64,000 nucleotides of DNA from Solenopsis invicta (Eukaryota > Arthropoda > Insecta > Hymenoptera > Formicidae). The stretch covers positions 11,123,983-11,187,982 of the forward strand of contig NC_052678.1 of the NCBI RefSeq assembly GCF_016802725.1, written 5' to 3'. Below are positions 53,478-64,000 of the stretch, in pieces. A model generated the notes under the pieces. That model was not told the DNA's origin. It was given only the letters and a program-made list of their open reading frames with translations, and made no database searches. Position 1 is the first letter of the stretch, and each line of letters begins with the position of its first letter. The position numbers were made by a program, and so were the translations under genes.

Positions 53478-53965
53478 CTACGATGATCCTGCGCGTGGCT
53501 GTTGCTGCGTGTAAAATCCGAAAGGTCGCGATTCCGTCAATGACATCGAGGATGACGACGACGAGGATGATGATGAAGATAATAGTGGCGTCGAATTCGC
53601 GGCTGCGATAGCGACCGAGGACGATGACGACGACGACGACGACGCGTTGGTAATCGAGATACCGGAACGCTTCTGCGACGATGACGACGAAGATGCTTTC
53701 TGCTGACCGACACCCGCGACCGGTTGATGAGACCTGATAGGTACGGGCAGCGGCCGTTGAATCTTCTTGCCGTGATGATGACCACCGGGGGTGCGATAAC
53801 CCTGATGACCCGGACCAGTCGGTCGTAATCTAGGCCTACCGGGTCCACGACGAATCCCCGCGATACCACTGCGTCCCGACAGAGGTATCAAAGTGCCCAC
53901 TGGACCCAGTGGTCCCACCGTGCTGGGACCGTCTCCGTCCGGAGGATCGGAAGGGGCGGGCGTCC
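53478..53965 (-). CDS. Ino80: INO80 terminal exon: second GRPR motif and polyserine
   Basis: The acceptor TTTCAG and phase agree with the preceding exon across a 4.4 kb intron (a split Trp codon). It codes 161 residues after the split one and ends TAG at 53480-53478. It contains RRGPGRPRLRP, a second AT-hook-like core, a HHHGKKIQRP segment, and two serine runs around ITNASSSS and TPLLSSSS. The tail is disordered and low-complexity, so assignment to INO80 rests on splice geometry and the open frame. An independent gene is unlikely because no start or promoter is apparent. Confidence 0.7.
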
Positions 53966-54326
53966 CTGAAACGTCAAAAAATAGACTCCTTCCGTTACGG
54001 CAAAAGCTTCTCTCGCGAGTAACTCGCTAAAATTACATGTATATATTTGTGCGTACGTATCCAAAATTCATTGGAAATTTCTTTTAATGCAGTCCAATTT
54101 ATTAATATACCAAATTATATATCTTGTTTATACGAGATGCGTTACCCGAGATTTATTAGGATAACGGACGTTAATTGTATAATTAAACGTCGAGATCGTG
54201 TAATTTTTATGTTTACAATTACGGTCATGCACATACATATGTACATGAACACCACGATATTGAATTTAACGTTGACTGGTTCGACCAGTTAATCGGTTAT
54301 TCACCAGTTATCCTAGTAATGTGACC

Positions 54327-54377
<51 letters not shown>

Positions 54378-57300
54378 CGTTTAAAACTCGCGGACTACGA
54401 CGTGTTAATCAGTTAGCAGAGGCGCGAAACACCCAAATGATCGCTAATGAGTTAAATACCATGGGAAAAAATATCAATTACACATACGTTTGTACATCTT
54501 GCACAATTAACAAATACTGCCGTGAGAAAACAGATCGAAAAGAAAATTCCCACGAGAGAGGACGGGTATACATTTCTTAGAAACATAGAATAAGTGTATC
54601 CAACACTCGAGTTCCTATGATTTTTAAATAAACACGCCAAGTACGATGGTCAAATATGCGTTATTTGAGTATCGTGAGAGAATGTCATATTGTTACGTTC
54701 TTCGACATAGCGCATTAAAATAGCACGTAGCAAACACCTGGAAAGCAGCCCATGGAAGATCCCATTTTGTGCTTTTCACAAGTCGAGTCGATCGAGTACT
54801 CGAGAAGAAATGATTCAGAAAAGTTTTTCCGACGCGAAAATCAGTATCCTCTCAAACGTGGATATCTCGTATTTTGCCCTTTATCCCGTCGCCTCGTCGG
54901 CATTCTGCGGCACGTACCCGATCGTTCGAGAAGAGGTTCTCTTCAGTCGCTACGGTCTAAGAAGACACTTAACGAAATGGACGAGGGATGGAAAACGCAC
55001 GTCTGTCTCCACAAAGCCGTAGACTGTCGCATTCGCTAGAGATGCGATAATGTGCCCTGAAAATTCTACGCGTGAATCGGCACTAGAAAAGAGGAGAATA
55101 CCCGAAGACACTTTGCGAGAATCTAAGATGACGATCTTCAAATGTCACGTATAAATAAGTTGGAATACTCCGACGTTTCGATCGTCAGACATGGAAACAG
55201 CACGTATATATGCAACGTTATATATTGTATTCTGTAGCACTAGAAACGAAAATTGCTGCTTAAAATATTTTTCTACAATCATTAAGTTATAAAATAAACC
55301 ATTTTGTGCTTTATTCTTACGGATAAAGAATGTCTGACTGGCAAATCGCCAAGTTGCGTGAACAGTTACGATGACGTTAAATAAAAATTCGACTAGTGCC
55401 CTTGCATTAAACAGATTCATAAAATTAGCTATTACATGTCTGTACGTAATAAAAGTCACTATCTCACGTCTAGATAATTCAATAGGAATTTACATGAATT
55501 AATTTACAATTGGTTTTATGGTCAAATTAAATTGTACGAGACAGAGCTCGCTGAGGGCTAAAGGTAAAAATTTCAAGATACGAAATTTAAAGAACAGGAG
55601 TATCAACGAAATATCAGTTCACAAACACACTATCTTCTATTCTGTCATGTCTGATTAATATAGAAGACTTACAAAGAAAAAAAGCTCGAGATCGAAAATT
55701 GGATTAATCGCGCTTTTTAACGAAATTACAAACTCTTACGAAAAACTATTTCTCACTCATTAAATTCATTTAAGTAACATTATTAATTATGTGCATTCCC
55801 ATTTTATAATATCTAAGATACAATGTCAAAATTATACAAGTTAAAAACTATGAAAATTTATTTATCTTGTTTAATCAAATCTACAAAACCTAACGCGAAT
55901 ATATTAACGCTTATATTAATTTTAAAGTAAGCATCATTTTAAGCTGCGTAGGTCATTGTTAATAACTGTTTCTGTTTAATTGCAGACAGAAAAATATAAT
56001 CTACAATGTTTCCCCGCGTGGTGATATAAAAATATAATATTCGAGAAGATGCAAAGTCGACAGACGAGATGACACAGTAAGGTACGGTAAGGCACGGCAC
56101 GAATCGACAACATTCAACCCCCTTACAGAGTTCGTGTAATTTTCTCTGCTCTATAAGCTGTCTTTTTTTTTATTTGACTTCGCGAAATGACAAGGGAAAT
56201 TAGATGTCGGAATTATATATAATTGAAACGTTTTATAATTGTATTTAAAATTTGTAATAAATGTTGGCAAATTGAATAATAATCAAAAAACAAAAACTCT
56301 TAATAAATATCACACAATGAATATGCTTTGATTTTTAAATAAATTAGTACAGATATAGTATTAAAAGAGTATTTATTACATTAAAAGACAATGCGCTCGA
56401 AAGAATGTTGAATTGCTTAGCATATCGAATAAGGAAAGATTGATATTAATTTGATGATATTTTCCACAACTTATCCCCGTTAATTCATTACAGTTATCCG
56501 TTTATCAGTCAAAATAAGTGGTATATAACTTATAATCAGCGGGAACGCTGAACGCATGCCGGTGAGAGCTCGGAACATTGACAGCTGGATCAAGCGCGCG
56601 CGCTGCATCTCGATAAGGAGATAACTAATGGAGAAAAAGACGAAGCGGGAACAGAGAGAAGAGACGTAAAAAAGGCAGTGACGAAGAAGAGGAAGACGAA
56701 GAGGATGACAACGAAGATGAAAAAAAGAAGGGGGGCGGAGAGGAAAGACAGAGAGAAAGAGTACACGAGTTCCAAAAACCTAAGAAGAGCATCGATCGCA
56801 GCTGTCGCCTTCGCTCCGCACCTGCTATTGTCCGCCTCGTCTTCCAGTCGACGACAAGTGAGAGAGACCGACCCCTTTCCTTTCCTTTCGTATGTATGTA
56901 CACGTAGCACGAGACGGAATGTGTTAACACTCGCGCGTATACACGCATGCACGCGTGTGTGTTGTTCATTGCGTGTCCACGGTCCACGTGGCGTTGCGTG
57001 AGGTCGTCTTCTTATCGGACATACGCACCATATTCCCTCCCCCTTTCTCTCAAATTAGTGTAAGAACGATGAATATGTTACGAGTTACGACGCTTGTTCA
57101 ACGTTCTCGTGTCTCGATTTTGCTCCATGTGAGAGAATTAATCGTTTCATTAAAAGCAGAGTGTTTAAAGAAAATCCTATTGCTTGCGACGCAGTGACAA
57201 TTTTTTCATCATGAAAATTGCGTCGGAAAATAAATATTATGTTATAACACTATTGCAATAACAGCGTTATGCAAAGAAGTTTTAAATGCTTCATCTTATT

Positions 57301-60300
57301 AATAATTAGAATTTTATATCATTCGTATGACTTGAGCTATTGAAACTCGTGATGTACTTTCTGTGACTGACAGATTTTTAGAACACTCTTGTCTCACAAT
57401 GCACTTGCGTCGCGCAACAAATGTTTCAGCTAAGCTTTCCCCATAGGACTAAGCCCTAGATTCGTCGTTTGCAAAACGAGTCGCAGAATGAGTCACGAGA
57501 AAAAAGGGGGAGGCAAATGCCTCTAAGGGTACCCCGTGGAGGCGCGCCAACTGTTACCCCATCAACATTCGTGGGTGCACATGTGCTCGCGAGGGAATTT
57601 CGGCACCGGCCGACGATGGGGTCGCGATGGACCACGGGGGACTTTGTGTTCTTCTCGCGAACCGCAAAGTCCCCTGAGAACCCGGGCAAGTGCCTGGGCG
57701 AAAGACAGCATCGAGGGTGTAAAAGAGGAACGAGAGTGGGGTTAGGGGGGGGAGGACGAAGAACTCCGACGTACGAAAAAGCCAGCCGGGATTAACGGTA
57801 TATCGATTGATGGGGTCGCGTCCGCGAAAGAAGTTCATCTTTCTCGCGAGCGAGCTTTCGAGGCGAGAAAGATAAATCGCGTCCTTTTTGTTTTTATTCA
57901 TCCTCAATATTGATATTAATTACGATGATTAATAATGAATATTTCCTTTTTTACGCATTCAATACAATTTTCCTAACCTGATATATAATCGGCCTCAATA
58001 AAAATACAAACAAGGGCGGTTAGGTAATGACATAGATATGTACGTCATAGCAGCCGATAGAGTGGATTATGATCATATTTGTTAAACGTTAACGCAAATT
58101 ATATTCACGTTCGCATGATTAAAACATAAATAATTACAACATAAACATATTAATAACCATCAGATTTATGTCAAACGGTAAATCATGAATTACTCATGAT
58201 CTTTAAAGAGTAGATATTTATCACATCGTAATTAATTTTTCATATTTCGGCAAATGCTGATTTTTCTTATTTACGCGGTATCTATTGATACCTGTTGTAA
58301 ATGTCTATTGATAAATATAATAAAAGGATAATGTAATCATTGAAAAAACAAGTACTTACAATGCCGCAACACCTCGTTTGAGCATCCACTTCCCTCTATC
58401 GGTGGCATCGCTGTCGATGGCGATTCGTTGACCACGTTTGAAACCTTTGACGATGGGTGCATCAAAAGCAATCCTCTTCCTTTACCGCCAATTGGTCCAC
58501 CTCTACGAGAACCTCGCGGTCGGCCGCGTTTGCTCGCTCCGCGTACGGATTGTCGCATTCGCGCGTTTGCACTTACGCCGAAGGCGAAATTATGTCCGAG
58601 TCGGGCAATCTTAGGTGGAGATTCTCCAAACTGATGGAGACTGCCTCGAGGCTGTCCGTGAGGGTCGTTACCGGAAACCGGACCGTCCACATCGACCACG
58701 AGTCCCTCGTTACTTGTTTCATCCTGCAAGGAGAAATTAAAGTATCAAGGTATCAATATCAAGGATCATGTAACGTTATTACGTACGTATATTATAGATA
58801 GTGACATGAAGCAAGAGAACACTTTCAAAATGTATTGATAGAAGATACTTTTTCAGATTAATTTTGCTATTAAAATATTTTATTTGAAACTAACAAATAA
58901 GTTATAATTATTAATGCACATAAAATGTAAAAAATACAAAAATAATATGTAAATAAGAATAAACTAAAATTTTATTCAAAATAATTTAACGCTATAATTT
59001 TATATGATATAGAAATTACGTACTTCTGATTTTGCCGGACTGGTCGGGGTGCTATAATTATCTATATTTTCTAGCTGTTGTTGATGATTGTTCTGATGTT
59101 GTGACTGAACCGGATTGCTGGCCGGTTTAGGTTCATTAAGATTAACGTAAACGGAATCGTTGTTTTTGTCGTTAATAGTATCCGCATGACACGGTTTCTT
59201 CGCATCGCTCTGAAAAATACAAGTTGCAGTAAAAAGTACAATTGATACAAATGGAAAATATTTAAAATAGTTCTAACTTTAATTAAACATAAAATGTGTA
59301 ATTAACAAATTTTAATTCAATCCGCATTATATGAGTTGAATATTTTCAAGACTTGTCGATTATGAGTTTGACAAGTAGAATTATTGAATAAAGTCATCAA
59401 AGATATCACTGAATTAAGCTGTAAATTGATAATAAGTATTAGGAAAATGAGAAATAAAAGATGGAAGGAAAAAAGTGGTAGTCGGAGAAAATGACGAAGA
59501 AAAGGTTAAAGAGAATCTTTGCGACACGACCGATAGCGGTGTATAAGGGCGCCGGGCTCACCTTGACCGGAAGCGCGGTTAACTTCCTCTTCCGGTCCCT
59601 CTCCTTGTGCTGTAGGTTTGACTCGAGGCGAGCCTCCTCCGCTCGCTGCTGCTTTCTCTCCTCGCTTCGTTGGCTGTCTGAAATATACGAACGTACGGGC
59701 TTGTACTATACGCGGAGGACGCGGTAGCGTTCGTTACTCCGTTTCTTATTATTATTCCTTATTAGGCTATTAGCATAAGCTAACGAGCATAATGTAATCG
59801 CGGCCACCTTGACCGCCCCCGTCTCGCCCCTCGACTCATTTTCGACGCGTTTGTGCATACACACGCGTTCTGCCATGCGAATACGATAGAACGGTCGATA
59901 GTGATGACGAAAAAAACTCAACTAGCCAACGACTTTTCAACGGATCATTATTTTTTGATACAGATCTTAATTCATCATAAATTTTAATTTCAATTTTCTG
60001 TCAGTATAAAGAGAAAGTACTTCTCAATATAGCGTATATACGTATTGTTCGATTAATTTCAAATAAACTTTAATTTGATAAAATCACAATTACCAAATAA
60101 AAATAATACAAAGTAATAACTGATAAGATACTTACATTTCGCTTCGATTTCCTCATCGTCCAATAGCAGCGATACGACTTCTTTGGGTTTCAAAGTATCG
60201 GGTTTGAAATTTCCACCGCTTATGACCATACGTTGAATCTGCAATGAAAATAATCTCTCTCTTTGCATGTTGTTTATTTAAACCTTATCATCAAAACACA

Positions 60301-63300
60301 GTGATTTGACGAAAACGAACCTCGCTCTTTTCGCGGGCTCTCTGCAAAATTCGTTCTTCGATGGTTCCTTTACATATTAATCGGTAGACCGTGACTTGCT
60401 TGGTTTGCCCCAGTCTGTGGGCGCGATCCATAGCTTGTTGGTCTACAGTAGGGTTCCAATCACTATCATAAAATATCACCTGCAAATAGGCACTGTTAAT
60501 TGCAGTTGCATCGTTCATAAAAAAACTATAATACATAATGTCAATGCATGAATTGTCGCGATATGCAAAACAAAAATTAATCACTTTTTTCTAACATATA
60601 ATACCCACGTAAATTATTTTAAACGATGTAATGCGAAGTTACCATAACATACTCAACATATAGAAAATAAGTTATAGTTGATAAATTTTTTTCTTACATA
60701 AATGTGTAATCGTACAATAATATGTGCATGCTTTGATTTCACAAGTTTATGTTTAAGATAAATTTATAGACATTCTATCAAATATGTGTAATCGTCACAA
60801 TACACGCAATTTGTCGCGATACTACTGTCGATAACGTATATTGAACCAAGCATATAATGTCGCGAAAGAAATAACAGATTTGTTAAATCGATGATAGAAG
60901 ATTGGACATCTTATAGGCAATCTCGTGATATCTTTATGCACGAAAGAGAGTATGCAGTCTACAGTATAGACATTTTTCATAAGCTTCTTTTAATATATAG
61001 AAAATGTATTTTATTATTTACAGCATGCACAAAATTCATAGTAAATGTATAATATTAATTGTATATCAATTTTAAGATCTATAATTCATAGATTTATGTT
61101 CATATATGATCCGAGAGAATAGAAACAAAAAATCAAGGTGACGAGTAAGCAAATATACATATAAAGCAAGGATAGAATTACTAACCGTATCTGCCGCGGT
61201 AAGATTGATTCCCAGGCCGCCAGCTCTAGTACTGAGCAGAAAGACGAATATGTCCGCCCTGAAACACGAAACAATCCCACAGATTTAACCAAGCCGAGGA
61301 ATAAAAACATTGACCCATTTGTATGTAAATTAATTTGAGATCTCGATGTCTTTAAAGGATTTCTAGGATAAAATCCTCCTCGACATAAGCACGATAATGG
61401 TTTAAGCCGTATTCTTTCATTCTTTTTGTCTTCCATCTTGCTTTATCTGTTTTTAAGCATATAGAATTAAAATATGATGTACATAAAATTATAGCGTTGC
61501 TTTCAAAAAATTATACAAAAAAAAAAGTAATATCTAACATTTTTTTCTACGATATAAATTTTCTATGATATAAAAATATGATTATTAAAAATTCAAGTGA
61601 CACTTTGGAACAGAAATTATAATAATCAGTATGCACTGCCTACTAATAACCCACTAGTTAGAGCTTCTGCTCAGTGGTTGTCGAGCATTCGAAAACTTGC
61701 AGCTGTCTACACAATAGGGACGATGTGGCAATTAATTCGTGTTAGTTATGCCCGGCTGAATTATACAAGACATGCGATCTCAGGATCGCGCTTTAAGTAT
61801 GCAACTATATACTGTCATAGAAAGATATTCTAATTAGCGTGGCACAACTGTTATTAGCAACGTATTTTTTATTATCAATAAACAACTGAGATCTCAAATA
61901 TTGAAATCTCAAACAATTAAAATTATAATATTCGTCTGTATTACTGAAAAAATCAAATTTCTTATCAAATTCATAATTATATTAAACGAAAAAATAAATA
62001 TTTTATACATAAGAATATATTATACATATAATACATATAATAAATAAATGAACAAGATTATTGCAATAAATTATAAATAAAACAAAGCAATTACCTCTTT
62101 TGAAAATCTGCCACCATGTCTCGACGGTCTGAGATTTTTGATGAACCATCTAACCTCATAAAAGTGTGCTTTCTATGATACATATATTCCTACAAGAAAT
62201 AAACTTCCCATAATAAAGCGATTATCTGTTTCCAAATGCAGCAGATAAGTGAAACGCACCTCTAGCAAGTCGATCATTTTTGTCATCTGAGAATAGATCA
62301 GCACTCTGTGTCCTTGTTCTTTCAGACGCCGTAAAAGATTGTCTAGTACAGAAAGCTTGCCAGCGTCTGTCACTAACGTTTGTTTATCTAAAATGATTTA
62401 AGATCTATATTAATTAATCGCAAATAATCATACTATTGTTATCAATACATGTTTGATTAATATAATCTTGAATATAGGGTAGCTTTTGTGTGAAAACAGT
62501 CGATTCATACTTAGTGAATCCCAAGTTTGATCCCGATTGTCACCTTACATATATTTTCTTTTTTCCTAAAGCTATGTCAAGCCTAGATCTAGAACTACAT
62601 TAAACCTAAGGAAAACAAAACTTTTAAAAAGTTTCATAAGATGTGATAAACACTGGGCTCATATTTTAGGGAGGATCATAGAGGAACTCTCGATCTGACG
62701 TTTACAGATTGATATAATCCTACCCACTTTCACTTAGTAGTAGTAATCTTGAATGTACCTGGTATAATAATATGTGACCATCCATTAATAGGAGCACATG
62801 CGGATAATCCACCCTGAGGCTGATAGCAAAACGTTGACATGGTTTGGCCAGCACGAATGCCTGATTTTTCTTCAGAAAGTGCTCGTTCGCAACCGAGCCA
62901 AAGTAATCTTTGACCAAATGGACCACCACATTCCTCGTGCCTCTTCCAAGCACATGCCGCAGAACTATTACTAACGTATAATTTTCGCGGACTAGCTTGA
63001 ACCTGCAATTAAAGAGTATAGATTGAATACACCGTTCCTTATTTCTGTATCTGTTACCTGAGTAAAAATTGTATTGACCTTAGGATTATTATCGCAAACA
63101 AAGGCAGGGATCGATGTTTGTTGACAATATCGCATTATAGATTGCCGCGGATGATGAGGATGTTCAGGAAGAAGAGCTAACTTCGAATCTTCCATTTGAT
63201 CCATTTTGCCAGAAGGTAATATTCTTTGTAACTAAATATTAAGACACATTACATCATATTCTGCAAAATTTTGGAATTGGTACGTATATATTATATAATA

Positions 63301-63971
63301 TAAAATGTAATTACTTTTAATTGCTGATTAGCTTTTTTACTACGTAATATTCTGTGGGTAACAGTTTCCGGCATCGAATGTATCGTGTGATTGGTATGCG
63401 TGTAGAAAGCCTCGCCATCGATTATCTTGCTAGTAAAAAATAAATCTTGTAACGTTGACGACAAAGCATCAAATTTTCTGGTTAAATAAAACATTTGGTT
63501 TGTAGGCGTTCTCGATCTGTTATCAACGTGCCAATTTTCCCAATATTGTATCATTCTTAATCTTCTCTCCATGAACGTTATGAGACATAATCTACACATA
63601 TAAAAGATTAGAATTATTTACAAAAAATTAAAATAAAAAATAAATTTAATCAATTATTTTTTAACGTATTTCTTTACATACTTGAATAAAGTACCAGCGA
63701 TGAACATTTTGTTTATTTCCATCGGAGATAGATTAATAAATCTACTAAATGAAAATGTATTTTCATACAAATCGTTGCAGTGAAGAGAACGATGAATATA
63801 TTCTGCAGCAAATATAAACAACCTATTATACAACAGATGATCTTTGGATGGCAATGCTAGATGCAAAAGTCCTTCATTATATAGTAAAGCAGGCATATTA
63901 TAAAATTCTGTATTCATAAAAAATGGTGATTTAGCGTCTCTACGTTCGAAGAGTTCTGGATGATTGCAGAC
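53478..63971 (-). CDS. Ino80: INO80 chromatin-remodelling ATPase, C-terminal part (13 exons)
   Basis: This gene codes the catalytic Snf2-family ATPase of the INO80 complex, which slides nucleosomes and exchanges histones in the nucleus. Joining 13 exons gives 898 residues with every intron phase matching. The model starts at VCNHPELFER (residue 1). It then shows an INO80-type insertion of about 330 residues ending GWSHIIIP; this insertion binds the RUVBL1/2 ring in known complexes. Next come helicase motif IV (HRVLIYSQM, about 350), motif V (STRAGGLGINL, about 412) and motif VI (QAMDRAHRLGQ, about 442) with its arginine finger. The family-specific IQRMVISGGNFKPDTLKPKE follows at 481. A basic region and a low-complexity tail with two GRPR cores end the protein. 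The long insertion and post-helicase block separate INO80 from SWR1/Domino and other Snf2 proteins. The N-terminal HSA, DBINO and ATP-binding lobe lie beyond 64000. Confidence 0.93.
53966..58359 (-). other. INO80 last intron (4.4 kb)
   Basis: Much longer than the other INO80 introns in the window (55-836 bases). It contains a GA repeat at 54331-54373, a GC-richer patch at 56.6-57.0 kb and another at 57.5-57.8 kb. No nested gene is recognised. Frames on either strand (for example 104 codons minus at 55145-55459) have no family resemblance. Confidence 0.65.
54331..54373. repeat. (GA)n microsatellite
   Basis: About 42 bases of GA within the last INO80 intron. Confidence 0.9.
58360..58723 (-). 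CDS. Ino80: INO80 exon l: basic tail with AT-hook
   Basis: Begins DETSNEGLVVDVDGPVSG after CTTGCAG. It holds an AT-hook-like segment, SKRGRPRGSRRGG, followed by GPIGGKGRG. The donor GTAAGT leaves one base. If the donor is not used the frame stops within eight codons, giving an alternative short C-terminus ending at 58337. Confidence 0.82.
59024..59209 (-). CDS. Ino80: INO80 exon k: Asn/Gln-rich linker
   Basis: 62 codons, SDAKKPCHADTIND to STPTSPAKSE, with an N/Q/H-rich middle (QSQHQNNHQQQ). The splice sites are TTTTTCAG and GTACGT. Sequence similarity to distant INO80 proteins is low here. Inclusion rests on matching phase and position. Confidence 0.75.
59562..59677 (-). CDS. Ino80: INO80 exon j: basic coiled segment
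   Basis: Completes a Tyr codon, then codes 38 residues rich in Arg, Lys, Glu and Gln (SEERKQQRAEEARLE, HKERDRKRK). This matches the charged helix that follows the helicase domain in INO80 proteins. The acceptor is TTTCAG and the donor GTGAGC. Confidence 0.88.
60136..60238 (-). CDS. Ino80: INO80 exon i: post-helicase signature
   Basis: IQRMVISGGNFKPDTLKPKE and VVSLLLDDEEIEAK. This block is diagnostic for INO80 among Snf2 families. The acceptor is TTGCAG and the donor GTAAGT. Confidence 0.95.
60321..60479 (-). CDS. Ino80: INO80 exon h: helicase motif VI
   Basis: VIFYDSDWNPTVDQQAMDRA, HRLGQTKQVTVYRL and TIEERILQRAREKSE. The arginine finger in AHRLGQ is present, so the ATPase looks catalytically intact in this lobe. 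53 codons, phase 0 at both ends. Confidence 0.97.
61186..61258 (-). CDS. Ino80: INO80 exon g: helicase motif V
   Basis: ADIFVFLLSTRAGGLGINL then TAADT. Motif V is intact. The acceptor is TTTCAG and the donor GTTAGT. The flanking introns are 836 and 706 bases. Confidence 0.95.
62095..62189 (-). CDS. Ino80: INO80 exon f: second helicase lobe
   Basis: EYMYHRKHTFMRLDGSSKI and DRRDMVADFQK. This is the highly conserved RLDGS block of Snf2 ATPases. The donor GTAATT follows two bases of an Arg codon. Confidence 0.95.
62260..62387 (-). CDS. Ino80: INO80 exon e: helicase motif IV
   Basis: Completes an Asp codon, then KQTLVTDAGKLSVLDNLL and QGHRVLIYSQMTKMIDLLE. This is the start of the helicase C-terminal lobe. 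The donor is GTGCGT, a weaker form. Ends in phase 0. Confidence 0.95.
62759..63002 (-). CDS. Ino80: INO80 exon d: end of insertion
   Basis: Starts VQASPRKLYVSNSSAACAWK after TTGCAG and ends with PINGWSHIIIP before the donor GTACAT. GWS-x-I-x-IP is an INO80-family signature just before the second helicase lobe. The intron before it is only 55 bases. A second open frame overlaps the exon, but this frame gives the family match and the right phase. Confidence 0.9.
63058..63231 (-). CDS. Ino80: INO80 exon c: insertion
   Basis: Begins LQRILPSGK after an ATATTTAG acceptor and ends NTIFTQ before GTAACA. It contains YCQQTSIPAFVCDNNPKV, which aligns with the family's Pro-Ser/Ala-Phe segment. 58 codons, phase 0 at both ends. 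Confidence 0.88.
63315..63591 (-). CDS. Ino80: INO80 exon b: insertion
   Basis: One base completes the split lysine, then LCLITFMERRLRM and SKIIDGEAFYTH follow. The donor is GTAATT after QLK. The intron before it is 90 bases. Part of the INO80-specific insertion. Confidence 0.88.
63682..63971 (-). CDS. Ino80: INO80 exon a: start of insertion
   Basis: The acceptor TAATTACAG precedes GTC TGC (VCNHPELFERR), the conserved end of the first lobe's Snf2 domain. The exon continues with FAAEYIHRSL and FSRFINLSPMEINKM, which match the INO80 insertion. The donor GTATGT leaves two bases of a lysine codon. Starts in phase 0; 96 full codons. Confidence 0.92.
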
Positions 63972-64000
63972 CTGTAATTAATAAATATATATATTTAAAA

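Noticed and set aside
54276..54291. Small palindrome ACTGGTTCGACCAGT
   Set aside because: A six-base stem with a three-base loop is too short to support an RNA gene or operator call.
61640..61700. Box-A-like CTGCTCAGTGGTTG in an INO80 intron
   Set aside because: There is no matching box B at a suitable distance and no cloverleaf. The overlapping 78-codon plus frame is intronic noise.
62476..62545. tRNA/SINE-like box B (AGTTTGATCCC) in an INO80 intron
   Set aside because: Box B has two mismatches, the T-stem does not pair and box A is poor, so neither a tRNA gene nor a SINE can be supported.
62720..62953. Alternative frame over INO80 exon d with hydrophobic, protein-like sequence
   Set aside because: The other frame carries the INO80 signature GWSHIIIP and the correct phases on both sides.
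1..64000. CRISPR arrays, prokaryotic operons, rRNA genes
   Set aside because: None seen. Composition, introns and repeats are those of an animal nuclear genome.

Overview
The window looks like nuclear DNA of an insect, most likely a hymenopteran such as an ant. It has GC-rich, CpG-bearing islands set in AT-rich spacer, many GA/CT and other microsatellites, GT-AG introns and no bacterial-style gene packing. Species assignment is inference. Only two protein-coding genes can be supported, both on the minus strand and both cut by the window edges. The other long open frames lie in low-complexity or GC-rich DNA and show no recognisable family.

Left part (1-14 kb): the 5' end of a Notch-ligand gene of the Delta type. 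Exon 1 (12166-12225) carries the start codon and signal peptide. Exon 2 (6679-6981) carries the complete N-terminal MNNL domain. They are joined by a phase-0 intron of about 5.2 kb. The next intron starts at 6678 and runs off the left edge, so the DSL domain, EGF repeats, transmembrane segment and tail are outside the window. Upstream of exon 1 lies GC-rich, repeat-rich DNA (12.2-14.6 kb) with a possible TATA-type core promoter near 13.85 kb.

Middle (14.6-52 kb): about 37 kb with no convincing gene. It holds GC-rich islands (about 20.0-20.5, 26.3-26.6, 30.2-30.7, 31.1-31.7, 37.3-38.0, 41.2-41.6, 47.6-47.8 and 50.4-50.75 kb), microsatellites and a few degraded transposon-like ends. It also holds two weak hints of transcription: a plus-strand TATA box at 50751 and a minus-strand ATG-plus-donor micro-exon at 51288-51326. 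Long gene-free flanks are usual for developmental genes such as Delta, so a cis-regulatory role is plausible but not shown here.

Right part (52.4-64 kb): the 3' two-thirds of the gene for INO80, the Snf2-family ATPase of the INO80 chromatin-remodelling complex. Thirteen exons could be joined with every splice phase consistent. They give 898 residues, from the start of the INO80-specific insertion, through helicase motifs IV-VI, to a basic, AT-hook and polyserine C-terminal tail. The N-terminal HSA/DBINO and the first RecA-like lobe lie beyond 64000. INO80 ends facing the 5' flank of Delta in tandem orientation. The two genes are not expected to share a pathway beyond general chromatin control of development.
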